A program made the translations under genes and the position numbers. From positions 56,184-120,183 of the forward strand of contig NZ_DAIDJE010000132.1 of NCBI RefSeq assembly GCF_027451485.1: a DNA stretch of 64,000 bases, in the 5' to 3' direction. A model generated the notes under the pieces. It made no database searches. It was given only the letters and a program-made list of their open reading frames with translations, and was not told the origin of the DNA. Positions 1-8,217 of the stretch are shown here, piece by piece. The DNA comes from Bradyrhizobium sp. Lineage in GTDB: Bacteria; Pseudomonadota; Alphaproteobacteria; Rhizobiales; Xanthobacteraceae. How positions within the stretch are numbered: position 1 is the stretch's first letter; each line of letters opens with the position of its first letter.

Positions 1-970
1 CATGGCCGTGAACCGGCTTGCCGGGGAACATGTCTATTTCGACGTCGACCGGCTGCCCGGCCCGCACATTGGTAAGCTGGGTTTCCTTGAAATTGGCGAC
101 CACATAGGCGCCGCTCACAGGAACCAGCGACATCAGTTGCGTGCCCGCCTGCACATATTGGCCGGCGCGCAGTGTCCTGTTTCCGACCACGCCGTCGATC
201 GGCGCGATGATCGTGGTATAGGAGAGATTAAGCTCTGCCTGTTGCTGCAAGGCTTCGGCGCGGGAGGCGGTCGCGGTGGCTTGCACGATCTCGGCCTTGA
301 GCATTTCGACTTGCTTCAAGGCCGAGGCGAGGTTTGCCTTGTCGCGCTGGATTGCAGCAATCGCACCGGCATCGCGCGATTGCGCAGCCTGCGCATTCTG
401 GACGCTGCCGTAGCCGGTGGCGGCAAGATCGCTGTAGCGCTTGTTCTCCTGCCTGGCGAAAGTCGCCGACGCCGTATCGACGTCGAGTGTTGCCCTGGCC
501 GCATCGATGATCGCCTGCTGCACGTCGAGCTGGGCGCGCTTGCTGGAGATGGTAGCCTCGGCTGCGGCGACATCTGCCTTGGCCTGGTCGAGTGCGACCT
601 TGAAGTCGCGGTCGTCGATCCGCGCCAGCACCTGCCCGGCGTGGACGCGCTCATTGTCGCCGACCAGCACTTCATGCAGATAACCGGAGACCTTCGGGGC
701 GACGGTGGTGTTATCGGCCTTGACATAGGCGTCGTCGGTCGAGATCAGGAAGCGGCCGACAGTCCAGTAGTCAAAGCCGTACCAGGATCCGCCGGCCATT
801 AGGGCAAACGCGGTCCCCGCCATCAAAAGCCGCCGCAGCCTGTTCTTTCCGGAGGTGCCTGTTGCGGGCGCAGGGATTTCCGTTGACGGGGATGTTGAGG
901 GAACCAGCTTTTGAGCGGCTTCGGCGGAAAGAGGCCGTTCGGTCTCGAAAGCGGTAGAATGGCGGGTCAT
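1..970 (-). CDS. HlyD/EmrA-family membrane fusion protein of an efflux pump (3' end outside window)
   Basis: Periplasmic adaptor that links an inner-membrane drug transporter to an outer-membrane channel. Read on the minus strand from ATG at 970, the frame stays open to the window edge (about 323 codons). The product has a short cytoplasmic N-terminus, one membrane anchor near residues 48-62 (LLMAGTAFALMAGGSWYGF), a biotinyl-lipoyl-like segment (DDAYVKADNTTVAPKVSGYL), a long Ala/Gln-rich helical hairpin, then the second lipoyl half with IIAPIDGVVG and the beta-barrel start (YVVANFKETQL). These are typical HlyD/EmrA landmarks. The transporter partner should lie just beyond the left edge. It is divergent from a TetR gene that probably controls it. 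Only the C-terminal end is missing. Confidence 0.9.
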   Translation of the reverse strand, partial: MTRHSTAFETERPLSAEAAQKLVPSTSPSTEIPAPATGTSGKNRLRRLLMAGTAFALMAGGSWYGFDYWTVGRFLISTDDAYVKADNTTVAPKVSGYLHEVLVGDNERVHAGQVLARIDDRDFKVALDQAKADVAAAEATISSKRAQLDVQQAIIDAARATLDVDTASATFARQENKRYSDLAATGYGSVQNAQAAQSRDAGAIAAIQRDKANLASALKQVEMLKAEIVQATATASRAEALQQQAELNLSYTTIIAPIDGVVGNRTLRAGQYVQAGTQLMSLVPVSGAYVVANFKETQLTNVRAGQPVDVEIDMFPGKPVHGH

Positions 971-1046
971 GACGATCCTCGCTGTAGCTAACCCATTGCC
1001 GTAAAAGTGGAATTCTTCGATGTTCACGGCGGGGTAATTAGGAAAC

Positions 1047-1075
1047 TTGATATTTTCCAAAATACAGCGCATAGT
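1047..1075 (+). promoter_or_regulatory. Predicted promoter of the TetR gene
   Basis: TTGATA (1047-1052) and CATAGT (1070-1075) are separated by 17 bp. The palindrome at 1078-1099 begins 2 bp after the -10 box and would cover the transcription start, as expected for autorepression. Consensus match only. Confidence 0.45.
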
Positions 1076-1086
1076 CGGACTGTCAA
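1059..1086 (-). promoter_or_regulatory. Predicted promoter of the HlyD gene
   Basis: On the minus strand, TTGACA (1081-1086) and TATTTT (1059-1064) are separated by 16 bp, about 90 bp upstream of the HlyD start at 970. The -35 box lies inside the palindrome at 1078-1099, so a bound repressor would block it. Inferred from consensus match only. Confidence 0.45.
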
Positions 1087-1099
1087 TGGAATGACAGTC
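1078..1099. promoter_or_regulatory. Perfect palindrome, likely TetR operator
   Basis: GACTGTCA (1078-1085) and TGACAGTC (1092-1099) are perfect 8-bp inverted arms around a 6-bp spacer. The 22-bp overall size suits a TetR-family dimer. It sits in the divergent region between the efflux gene and the TetR gene, overlapping the predicted start region of one promoter and the -35 box of the other. Confidence 0.55.
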
Positions 1100-1122
1100 A
1101 TCATCTAAAAGCATGGCTCGCT

Positions 1123-1797
1123 ATGACGGCGAAGACTGACCGAACGAAGCAGGGAGATTCGTGCGCAGAAGCGCGGCGCGGTCGCGGACGTCCGCAGACG
1201 CGGTGCGACGAGGAAACGCGTGCCATCATCTTTGAGGCGGCGAGGCACGAATTTGCCGCGAGTGGCTATGCTGCCACCTGTATGGACGGGGTCGCGCGGC
1301 GCGCCGGCATTTCCACCAAGACGCTCTACCGGCTGATTCCGAACAAGGCCGCGCTGTTCGAGGCGATGATCACCGACCGCATCGACACGTTTGCGTCGGT
1401 CGTGCGCTTAAGAGCGTGCGACGGTAGCGACACTGAGAAGTCGTTGCGCGAAGCCCTGATCGTTTGCGGCGAGCTCATCCTGGATGGCGACGTGATCTCG
1501 CTGCAACGCGTGATTCTCGGTGAGAGCGAGAAATTTCCGGAAATCGCCGAAACCTTCTACCACAAAGCGATCCGGCGGACCGAGCGCACGCTCGCGAGCT
1601 GGCTGCAAGCGCAGAAGGAGCGGGGGCTGATCAAAATCGAGGACGCGGAAGCTGCGGCCGGCATGCTGCTCGGTATGCTGGTTTTCCAGCCGCAGCGCGC
1701 AGTATTATTCGGTCATGCCCCGACGCTGACCCGAGCGGAGCTGGAGCGGCGCGCGCACTCCGTGGCGGCATTATTCCTGCGCGGCTGCGCAGCGTGA
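1123..1797 (+). CDS. TetR/AcrR-family transcriptional regulator
   Basis: A 224-residue repressor-type regulator. After a basic N-terminal tail (RRGRGRPQTR), an N-terminal helix-turn-helix spans roughly residues 30-80, with EAARHEFAASGYAATCMDGV and the recognition segment AGISTKTLYRLIPNKAALFEAM. The rest is the helical ligand-binding domain, resembling AefR-type C-terminal domains. Divergent orientation to the HlyD-type efflux gene and the palindrome between them suggest that it represses the pump and itself until an inducer binds. ATG at 1123 is the first start; no clear ribosome binding site is seen. The inducer cannot be told from sequence. Confidence 0.9.
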   Translation: MTAKTDRTKQGDSCAEARRGRGRPQTRCDEETRAIIFEAARHEFAASGYAATCMDGVARRAGISTKTLYRLIPNKAALFEAMITDRIDTFASVVRLRACDGSDTEKSLREALIVCGELILDGDVISLQRVILGESEKFPEIAETFYHKAIRRTERTLASWLQAQKERGLIKIEDAEAAAGMLLGMLVFQPQRAVLFGHAPTLTRAELERRAHSVAALFLRGCAA

Positions 1798-1913
1798 AGG
1801 CAGGCCGCCCAGCCTGACTCAAGCCTCCATCGTTTTCCAACAGGACGCAGAACACGCCCCCGGTTCCATCTGCCGCAGGCAAACTTGGAACGTGGGCCGG
1901 CCCTGCCGCAATT

Positions 1914-1931
1914 ATCAGGTGATTACCCGAT
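1914..1931. promoter_or_regulatory. Imperfect inverted repeat upstream of the acid-sugar kinase
   Basis: ATCAGGT and ACCCGAT form 7-bp arms with one mismatch around GATT, in the AT-richer stretch about 60 bp before the kinase start at 1990. It may be an operator; no regulator is adjacent to claim it. Weak evidence. Confidence 0.2.
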
Positions 1932-1989
1932 ATTATTCAGGTATCTCCCAGCCACTTGTAGCTCGCTCGCGACGCGGGACGCGGATGAT

Positions 1990-3078
1990 ATGCCTTCTCT
2001 GAGACTTCTCGCCGACGATTTGACGGGAGCGCTTGATACGTCAGCCGAGTTGGTCGGGCGGTTTGGCGCGCTGGAAGTCTGCTGGTCTGCATCTTCGATC
2101 GCACCTAACCTCTCGAGTTTCGCCATCGATAGCGGCACACGCGAGCAATCGTCCGACCAGGCCTTCGCCATCGTGCATGACCTCGCACACCGATTGTCAG
2201 GCGCCACCATCGCCTACAAGAAAATTGATAGTCTGCTTCGCGGCCCCTGGATCGCCGAACTCGATGCGTGCCTTCGCATCGGGACGTGGGACGCCTGCAT
2301 TCTGGCGCCGGCGTTCATTCACCAGGGCCGGCGCACCATCAATGGTCAGCAATATGCGCGGGCAGCGGACGGTAGCTGGAGTCCCGTCGGCGAGAAGATC
2401 GTCGAGCAGCTCAGGGAACAAAAATTGCCAGCGAGGCAATCCAGCGCATCGGCTGGGCTACAACCCGGGATCAACGTGTTCGATGCTCAAACCGATGACG
2501 ATCTGGAGCGGATTGTTGAGACCGGGAGAAGCTACTCGGGAAAGGTGCTGTGGTGCGGCAGCGGAGGACTTGCCGGCGCGCTTGCTGGCCGATCAGCTGT
2601 TCCCGTATCTCACGAGCTGAAGGGGCCGGTGCTTGGCGTCTTCGGCACCGATCACCGCACGACCTTGCTCCAGCTTGCGGCCTGCGAACGCGTGGTGATC
2701 CGAAGCGAAGGCATCGCGCGCGATCTCGACCGGATCAGCAAGGCGCTGGAAAAGGGCGTAGCGTTCGTCAAACTCGACGTGCCGTCTGCCGCTTCGCGAG
2801 ACGAGGTGGCACAGCGATTTTCAAGGGAAATCGCGCTGCTCAGCCGATCGATCGAGCCGCCCGGAAGCCTGATCATTGCCGGCGGCGAAACGCTCAAGGC
2901 GCAGATGGTCGCGGTCGGCGCGCGAGCCTTGCGGGTGATCGGGCGTTTGGAGCCCGGGATTCCCAAATCGGTGATTGAAGGGGGGAACTGGTCCGGCGTG
3001 GAGGTGATCTCGAAGTCGGGAGCCTTCGGTACTGCTGACGTGTTGCGGAAAGTTTTGAAACAGAACGGCTTGATATAA
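1990..3078 (+). CDS. Four-carbon acid sugar kinase (OtnK/DtnK-like, DUF1537)
   Basis: Predicted ATP-dependent kinase that phosphorylates threonate, erythronate or a 2-oxo-tetronate at O4. The N-terminal signature LADDLTGALDTSAEL (residues 7-21) and the substrate loop YKKIDSLLRGPW are typical; the C-terminal nucleotide-binding half carries IIAGGETLKA and the glycine-rich tail near SKSGAFGTADVL. At 362 residues it is a little shorter than the usual ~420. The frame is open upstream to 1885, but ATG at 1990 begins directly before the conserved LRLLADD motif and is preferred. The next gene, 59 bp downstream, is pdxA2. Established knowledge: DtnK/PdxA2 pairs convert D-threonate through its 4-phosphate to dihydroxyacetone phosphate. 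The exact substrate is not resolved. Confidence 0.85.
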   Translation: MPSLRLLADDLTGALDTSAELVGRFGALEVCWSASSIAPNLSSFAIDSGTREQSSDQAFAIVHDLAHRLSGATIAYKKIDSLLRGPWIAELDACLRIGTWDACILAPAFIHQGRRTINGQQYARAADGSWSPVGEKIVEQLREQKLPARQSSASAGLQPGINVFDAQTDDDLERIVETGRSYSGKVLWCGSGGLAGALAGRSAVPVSHELKGPVLGVFGTDHRTTLLQLAACERVVIRSEGIARDLDRISKALEKGVAFVKLDVPSAASRDEVAQRFSREIALLSRSIEPPGSLIIAGGETLKAQMVAVGARALRVIGRLEPGIPKSVIEGGNWSGVEVISKSGAFGTADVLRKVLKQNGLI

Positions 3079-3137
3079 TAGAGTGGAGCGGATTTGACCT
3101 TCGCATCACCGCTACGCGCTCGCGATAAGAGAAAACA

Positions 3138-4160
3138 ATGACCAAACGACATCTGGCGATCACGATGGGCGATCCGGCCGGCATCGGTCCGGAGATCATC
3201 GTCAAATCATGCGCGAAGCTGCGCGATCGCCTCGCGAGTGGTGACCTCAAGCTTCTAATCATTGGCAGCCGCCGCGCCTTCGATCGGGCGAGGCTTCAAC
3301 TCGCTGCGGATCTCGATGTGCCGGACGTTACTGCCGAGGATACGGATTGGCCAAATTTGAGTTTTCTGCAGGCTGATACCGAGAGCGAGCGCATCGAGCC
3401 CGGCGTGCTCTCTGCGGACGGCGGCCGTTTCGCCTATAAGGCCGTGGAGCAGGGGGTTCGGCTTTCGCTGTCGAAGCGGGTCGGCGGCATCGTAACCGCG
3501 CCGCTCAACAAGGAAGCTCTCAACAAAGCCGGCTATCACTACCCCGGGCACACCGAGATGCTGGCCGAACTTACCGGCGTCCGCGGCTCGGTGATGCTGC
3601 TCGCCCACGGCAACATGCGCGTCAGCCATGTCTCAACCCATGTGGCGCTTCAGGACGTTCCGGCGCGGCTGACGCCACAGCGCTTGCGTCTCGTCATCGA
3701 CCTCACTCATAAGGCGCTGCTGGGACTCGGTATCCCGCGGCCGAAAATCGCGGTGGCTGCGCTCAATCCTCATGCCGGTGAAGGTGGGCTGTTCGGACGG
3801 CAGGACATCGACGTATCGCAACCTACGATCGCGCAAGCCGTCAGCGACGGTCTTGATGTCGTGGGGCCGGTCCCCGGAGATACGGTTTTCGTCAAGCTGC
3901 GCGCCGGCCAGTACGATGCGGTCGTAGCGATGTATCACGATCAGGGCCACATCCCGGTCAAGCTGCTTGGCTTCGAGGTCGATCCGAAAACGGGCAAGTG
4001 GCAGGAGCTTTCCGGCGTCAACATCACCCTGGGCCTGCCGATCATCCGCACGTCGGTCGATCACGGCACCGCGTTCGACATTGCCGGGAAAGGCATTGCC
4101 AATGAGCGCAGCATGATCGAGGCGATCGAGTATGCCGAGCGTCTGGCGGGCGCCTGCTAA
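3138..4160 (+). CDS. pdxA2: 4-phospho-D-threonate/erythronate dehydrogenase (PdxA2-type)
   Basis: PdxA-family NAD-dependent oxidative decarboxylase, 340 residues, the usual length. Visible hallmarks are ITMGDPAGIGPEI at residues 8-20, the metal-binding histidines in PGHTEM (near 137), HVSTH (near 166) and YHDQGH (near 268), and LNPHAGEGG (near 209). Biosynthetic PdxA acts in vitamin B6 synthesis. Here the gene directly follows a DUF1537 kinase, which is the PdxA2 context, so the likely substrate is 4-phospho-threonate or 4-phospho-erythronate and the product dihydroxyacetone phosphate plus CO2. The biosynthetic role cannot be excluded from this window alone. Confidence 0.85.
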   Translation: MTKRHLAITMGDPAGIGPEIIVKSCAKLRDRLASGDLKLLIIGSRRAFDRARLQLAADLDVPDVTAEDTDWPNLSFLQADTESERIEPGVLSADGGRFAYKAVEQGVRLSLSKRVGGIVTAPLNKEALNKAGYHYPGHTEMLAELTGVRGSVMLLAHGNMRVSHVSTHVALQDVPARLTPQRLRLVIDLTHKALLGLGIPRPKIAVAALNPHAGEGGLFGRQDIDVSQPTIAQAVSDGLDVVGPVPGDTVFVKLRAGQYDAVVAMYHDQGHIPVKLLGFEVDPKTGKWQELSGVNITLGLPIIRTSVDHGTAFDIAGKGIANERSMIEAIEYAERLAGAC

Positions 4161-4165
4161 GGTCA

Positions 4166-4201
4166 GTCAATCCCGGGCCAGCACGGGCCCGCGCGATTGA
4201 C
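4166..4201 (+). terminator. Hairpin after pdxA2
   Basis: GTCAATC (4166-4172) pairs with GATTGAC (4195-4201), and GGGCC (4175-4179) with GGCCC (4186-4190) inside it, starting 5 bp after the pdxA2 stop. There is no T-run afterwards, so intrinsic termination is uncertain; it lies between convergent genes. Confidence 0.4.
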
Positions 4202-4318
4202 GAAGCTGCGTAATTTGCCACGCCCGGTCGCGACGGCGACACTGTACCCAGTCAGTCACCGTTGGTCTTCTGCGGCGCCTTCGCGATGTTGCGAGGCATT
4301 CTGCCCGCGTCTGAGTTC

Positions 4319-5368
4319 TCATTGCGATACGGGCGAGTGATATTTACGCAGCGCGGTCTCGACAAGGTTGTTGTCATAGGTCAGGCTGAAATTGATGTTC
4401 GCGTGCTTTAGTACCGGATCGAGCACCGCAATCGAATCCAGCACGTTCTGGGCCGCTTCCTGTTTAACGATGCCATCCCACTGGAAGGCGGGCAGGTTTC
4501 GCTGCAACGACACCCGATAAAGCGCCTCGCCGCTCTTATAATAAGAGGGTGGCAGCGATTTCATGATGTCGTCGATCGACGCCGTCTTCAGCCATTGCAT
4601 GGCGTGAACGATCGCATTGACAATCGCCTGCGACGTGTTCGGGTTGGCTTTCAAAAAATCGCTTTTTACCATAAGGCAATCCGCCAGATAATCACCGCCG
4701 AAGGCCTGGTGCGTGCCTTCCGCCGTCCGGCTGTCGGATAAAACGACCGCATCGCCATCCTCGACCAGCGTGTTGATGGCAGGGTCGAGGTTCACCAGGG
4801 CGTCGAGTTCGCCACCCGTCTTCATTGCCGCCACCGCGCTTGGGCCGGTACCGATCGAGACATAGCTTGCGTCCTTCCAGGAAACGCCGGCGCGTTCCAT
4901 CAATCCGGCGACGAAGTTGTGGGTCGAGGATCCCGGCGCGGAGACGCCGATCTTCTTGCCCTTGAGATCGGCAATTGCCTTGATCTTGTCAGCTTCCGAC
5001 TTGCGGACCACCAGCACATTGCCGGGATAGCGGCCGTAAGGCACGAGACAGGTGAGATTCACGCCCTTGGTCTGCATGCGCAGCGTATGTTCGTAGGCAC
5101 CTTCCGCAACATCGGCGCTGCCGCCGACGAGGCTTTGCAAGGCCGCAGTGCCCGACGCGAAGGCATTGGATTCGATGGCGAGACCTTCCTGTTCGAAATA
5201 CTTGCGGTTCAGGGCCACGAAATAGGCGACCTTGTTCATCTGGCTGATCGAGCCGCCGACCGCGATGGTGAGGTTCTTCTTTTCGAGCGAAGGATGATCC
5301 GCCGCCGCAGCTCCGCTCGCGGCCAGTACTGCGAGGCTGGCGGCCGAAATCGCCAAAGCGTGTCTCAT
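4319..5368 (-). CDS. ABC transporter substrate-binding protein (SsuA/NrtT/ThiY-like)
   Basis: A 349-residue periplasmic binding protein. An N-terminal Sec signal (MRHALAISAASLAVLAASG, ending near AAA-AD) is followed by TIAVGGSISQMNKVAYFVALNR and EQEGLAIES, the usual start of the nitrate/sulfonate/taurine-type NMT1 fold, and by KGKKIGVSAPGSSTHNFVAG. It is the last gene of a minus-strand operon whose other members are enzymes. No permease or ATPase gene accompanies it, so it either uses a transporter encoded elsewhere or serves a sensing role. The ligand is unknown; a small carboxylate fits the neighbouring enzymes. Confidence 0.85.
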   Translation of the reverse strand: MRHALAISAASLAVLAASGAAAADHPSLEKKNLTIAVGGSISQMNKVAYFVALNRKYFEQEGLAIESNAFASGTAALQSLVGGSADVAEGAYEHTLRMQTKGVNLTCLVPYGRYPGNVLVVRKSEADKIKAIADLKGKKIGVSAPGSSTHNFVAGLMERAGVSWKDASYVSIGTGPSAVAAMKTGGELDALVNLDPAINTLVEDGDAVVLSDSRTAEGTHQAFGGDYLADCLMVKSDFLKANPNTSQAIVNAIVHAMQWLKTASIDDIMKSLPPSYYKSGEALYRVSLQRNLPAFQWDGIVKQEAAQNVLDSIAVLDPVLKHANINFSLTYDNNLVETALRKYHSPVSQ

Positions 5369-5468
5369 TGTTCGTTTTCTCCCTGAGCGTCTGGTTCTCG
5401 GTTTTTGATTTTGAAGCGGCGCCTTTCCCTAACCCTTTTGTTGATCCCTGCTGAAATGCATCGCCCGC

Positions 5469-6401
5469 TCAGAGCGGTTCGTTGTTCAAGATGTCCAGCA
5501 AGACGTTGCGGGGAACGCGGATATCGAGACCGGTGCGTTCTTCCTGAATTAGCATGGCCGAGCGCGAGTCGCGTTTGCCCCAGCCCTTGTTGAGAGCCTC
5601 CGTCATCTCGGCGAGTGTCATGTTGGCAAAGCGCATCGGAACACCGATCTCACGGCCCAATGCGGTTGCCAGCGACACGTCTTTGTGCGCGAGCTCGAGC
5701 GCGAATGCCGGATTGTCGAATTCGTGCGGCAGGAACTGATCGGCCATACGGTCGATCGCGCGCTGCCGCCCGAGCGAGCCCTGGCGGATTGCGCTGAAAA
5801 GCATCACCGGGTCGACGCCAGCTTTCACGCCCAGCGTGAATGCTTCAGCCAGAACCATCTGGATGCCGTAATTGGCGCAGTTGTGCACGAGCTTGGCGAC
5901 CGAGGCATTGCCGCTGTCGCCGAGATAGCGCACCTGATCGCCGAGCAGATCGAGGATCGGCTTGCAATTATCGTAAGTGGCTTTCTCGCCGCTGACCCAG
6001 ATCGCGAGCTTTCGCGACGCTGCTCCCTTCGGACCGCCACTGACGGGCGCGTCCAGCATGGAGACGCCGATCTTTGAAAGATCGGCGGAGAGCTGGCGCA
6101 CCAGCGCCGGCGAATTGGTGGAGCAGTCGATGTAGGGCGTTCCGGGCTTGAACCCGGCACGCAGGCCGTCTTCGCCCGCCATGATCGCTTCGATTTCAGG
6201 CGGGCCGGGGAGAACGGTAAAGACGAGCTCGGAATTCGCCGCCAGATTCCTCGGCGTATCCGCCCAGATCGCGCCGTTGGCAATTGCGGCCGCCGCTGAT
6301 TCGCGGCGCCTTGTCAGGACATGAAGCGTGTGTCCCGCGCCGAGCAGGTGGGCGGCCATCGGGCCGCCCATGGCCCCCAGCCCGGCAAAGCCGATTTTCA
6401 T
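5469..6401 (-). CDS. 3-hydroxyisobutyrate/L-threonate dehydrogenase-family oxidoreductase
   Basis: Beta-hydroxyacid dehydrogenase family, 310 residues. The N-terminal Rossmann motif GLGAMGGPM starts at residue 7, the substrate-binding loop DAPVSGGPKGAA lies near 115, and the catalytic lysine is in GNASVAKLVHNC near 167. Members oxidise 3-hydroxyisobutyrate, L-threonate (LtnD), glycerate or tartronate semialdehyde. The nearby acid-sugar kinase and PdxA2 genes make a four-carbon sugar acid a reasonable substrate guess, but those genes are in a separate, convergent unit. It lies 3 bp after the hydrolase gene of the same operon, which implies cotranscription. Confidence 0.85.
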   Translation of the reverse strand: MKIGFAGLGAMGGPMAAHLLGAGHTLHVLTRRRESAAAAIANGAIWADTPRNLAANSELVFTVLPGPPEIEAIMAGEDGLRAGFKPGTPYIDCSTNSPALVRQLSADLSKIGVSMLDAPVSGGPKGAASRKLAIWVSGEKATYDNCKPILDLLGDQVRYLGDSGNASVAKLVHNCANYGIQMVLAEAFTLGVKAGVDPVMLFSAIRQGSLGRQRAIDRMADQFLPHEFDNPAFALELAHKDVSLATALGREIGVPMRFANMTLAEMTEALNKGWGKRDSRSAMLIQEERTGLDIRVPRNVLLDILNNEPL

Positions 6402-6404
6402 CGC

Positions 6405-7205
6405 TTACTCCTTCGGTGGATCGTCAAGCCGTACCACAATTCCCTCCAACTCGGGGCGCGGCGCCTTGTAGCGCGTCATGACAAGAGGGTCGTGACCAGG
6501 AATGATGTGCTGGGGCGAGGGCGCTGCTGACCGCAGCTTGTCGAAGCCTTCGAGCATCTGGCCGATATGGAATGCCGTGACATAGGGCTTGTGCGCTTCC
6601 ATGTTCTCGTAGAAGTGCGTGACGTCGGACGCGAGAACCACCCAGCCGCGCTTGGTATGCACCCTCACGAATTGCAGTCCCGCGGAATGGCCGGGGGCGG
6701 GATGGATCGTGACGCCCGGCGACAGCTCCGCGGGTCCTTCATAGAAATTGACGCGGCCGGCATAGTTGGCACGGACCATGCCGACGACGTCCTCTACCTC
6801 GTAGGAGTGCTGCAATTTCTTGTATCGCATGTAGCGGCCGACGGCATAATGCAGTTCGCTTTCCTGCAGGTGAAAATGAGCCGCGGGAAGCTTATCGAAA
6901 TTGCCGACATGATCGTAATGCAGGTGGGTCAGGATGACGTCGGTTGCCTGACCCGGATCGATGCCAATCAGCTTCAGCGCCCCGATCGGACAGCGCAGAT
7001 AGTCGCGCTTGCGCTTGGCGGCGATCTCCGCCGTGAAGCCGGTGTCGATCACATAGCTCCGGTCCGGCCCGATCGCGGCCCACACATAATAATCGAGCGG
7101 CATCGGTCCATCGTGCGGATCGCCGCCGATGAAATTATCCGACCGCTTCGAGGCGCGCGTGGCGTAGCGGATGGCATAGACTTCGTAGTTCGGAAGGACG
7201 GACAT
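6405..7205 (-). CDS. Metallo-beta-lactamase-fold hydrolase, lactonase-like
   Basis: A 266-residue metallo-hydrolase with the dinuclear zinc motif HLHYDHVGN near residue 92, the second histidine in APGHSAG near 164, and the aspartate in ASDVTHFYENM. The layout (YVIDTGF before the zinc motif, long N-terminal strand pair) resembles N-acyl-homoserine-lactonase (AttM/AiiB)-type proteins. In this operon it more likely opens a sugar or organic-acid lactone than quenches quorum signals; this is inferred from the dehydrogenase and SDR neighbours. It follows the SDR gene by 12 bp. Confidence 0.8.
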   Translation of the reverse strand: MSVLPNYEVYAIRYATRASKRSDNFIGGDPHDGPMPLDYYVWAAIGPDRSYVIDTGFTAEIAAKRKRDYLRCPIGALKLIGIDPGQATDVILTHLHYDHVGNFDKLPAAHFHLQESELHYAVGRYMRYKKLQHSYEVEDVVGMVRANYAGRVNFYEGPAELSPGVTIHPAPGHSAGLQFVRVHTKRGWVVLASDVTHFYENMEAHKPYVTAFHIGQMLEGFDKLRSAAPSPQHIIPGHDPLVMTRYKAPRPELEGIVVRLDDPPKE

Positions 7206-7217
7206 TGGTGTGCTCGT

Positions 7218-8192
7218 TCAGGACCGGGAGAGGTGGTGCCGAAAGGTTTCGGCATATTCCGCTATGCCTTTCTCAAGCGGCCATTGCGGCGACCAGTTCA
7301 AGAGGCGTTTGGCGGCAGCGACGTCGAGCGAGGTTCGCATCTTGACGTTCTGCTCTTCCAGCGGTGTCAGACCGTCGCCGATTTCGATGTCGGCGCCGGG
7401 GATGATAGCGCGGACGATTTCGGCGACTTCGCTGGCGGTTCGCGCGTGACCGCTGGCTACGTTGATGACGCGCTGTTCGCCGGCTTTCCACTTGGGCGCC
7501 TGAAGCGCGGCGATGATGCCGTCGCTGCAATCCGCCACATGCGTGTAATCGCGCTTCATCCGTCCGCCGGCCGCAAAGCGCGTCGGCTTCCCCAGCACTG
7601 AATTCTCGACCATCGGCTTGATATACATCGGGCTGCGCATGCCGAAGCCGTAAACCGCGGTGATGCGGATCGCGAGAAAGTCAAGGTTCTGGAAGTCAGC
7701 GTAAGCCAGCCCGATCGCTTCGCCGGCCATTTTGGAGGTGCCGTAGTGTCCGGCCGGATTGGCCTCGCGGATCGAAAAGGCCGGATCGGTTTCGACCAGG
7801 GTTGCACCGGAGCCTTTGTGATAGGCTGCATTGCTCGAGACGAACACGACCCGCCGCATCGATAGTTGCCGCGCGACCTCGCAAACGTGAACCAGGCCCA
7901 TGATATTGGTCTGGTAGGTTGCGATCGGCTGCTCCAGCGACGCCTCGAGCCCCACCATGCCTGCCGAGTGAATGATCGCCTCGATATTCTCGCTGCGGCA
8001 GACCGCGAAGAGCCGGGCAAGGTCGCTGATCTGGGCTGAACGAAAGCGCGCCGCGATCTCAGGTGAGACCGCCAACGTCTCGGCGTTCGGCGGCGCGATG
8101 TCGTAAGCGAAGGGCTCATGTCCCCGTCGCAGCAGGGCCGCCATTATGTAGCTGCCCAGAAAACCTGCGCCACCCGTCACCAACACGTTCAT
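7218..8192 (-). CDS. NAD-dependent epimerase/dehydratase (extended SDR)
   Basis: A 324-residue extended short-chain dehydrogenase. It shows the cofactor motif TGGAGFLGS (residues 6-14), a DIAPP acidic tail at the end of beta-2, the VFVSSNAAYH strand with the catalytic Ser, and the YxxxK pair in YGTSKMAGE near residue 150. Relatives include nucleotide-sugar epimerases and D-erythronate dehydrogenase (DenD). The operon context with a lactonase-like enzyme and a hydroxyacid dehydrogenase favours a sugar-acid or polyol substrate over cell-wall sugars. Substrate not determined. Confidence 0.82.
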   Translation of the reverse strand: MNVLVTGGAGFLGSYIMAALLRRGHEPFAYDIAPPNAETLAVSPEIAARFRSAQISDLARLFAVCRSENIEAIIHSAGMVGLEASLEQPIATYQTNIMGLVHVCEVARQLSMRRVVFVSSNAAYHKGSGATLVETDPAFSIREANPAGHYGTSKMAGEAIGLAYADFQNLDFLAIRITAVYGFGMRSPMYIKPMVENSVLGKPTRFAAGGRMKRDYTHVADCSDGIIAALQAPKWKAGEQRVINVASGHARTASEVAEIVRAIIPGADIEIGDGLTPLEEQNVKMRTSLDVAAAKRLLNWSPQWPLEKGIAEYAETFRHHLSRS

Positions 8193-8217
8193 TGGCTTTG
8201 CCTGTTGTCGAAAGGGC

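Noticed and set aside
2..802. 266-codon plus-strand frame at the left edge
   Set aside because: It is the antisense of the HlyD-type gene, whose minus-strand translation has all expected landmarks but no stop inside the window.
5464..5476. CCGCTCAGAGCGG palindrome at the end of the 3-hydroxyisobutyrate-dehydrogenase-like gene
   Set aside because: One-base loop and overlap with the stop region; no T-run. Too weak to call a terminator.
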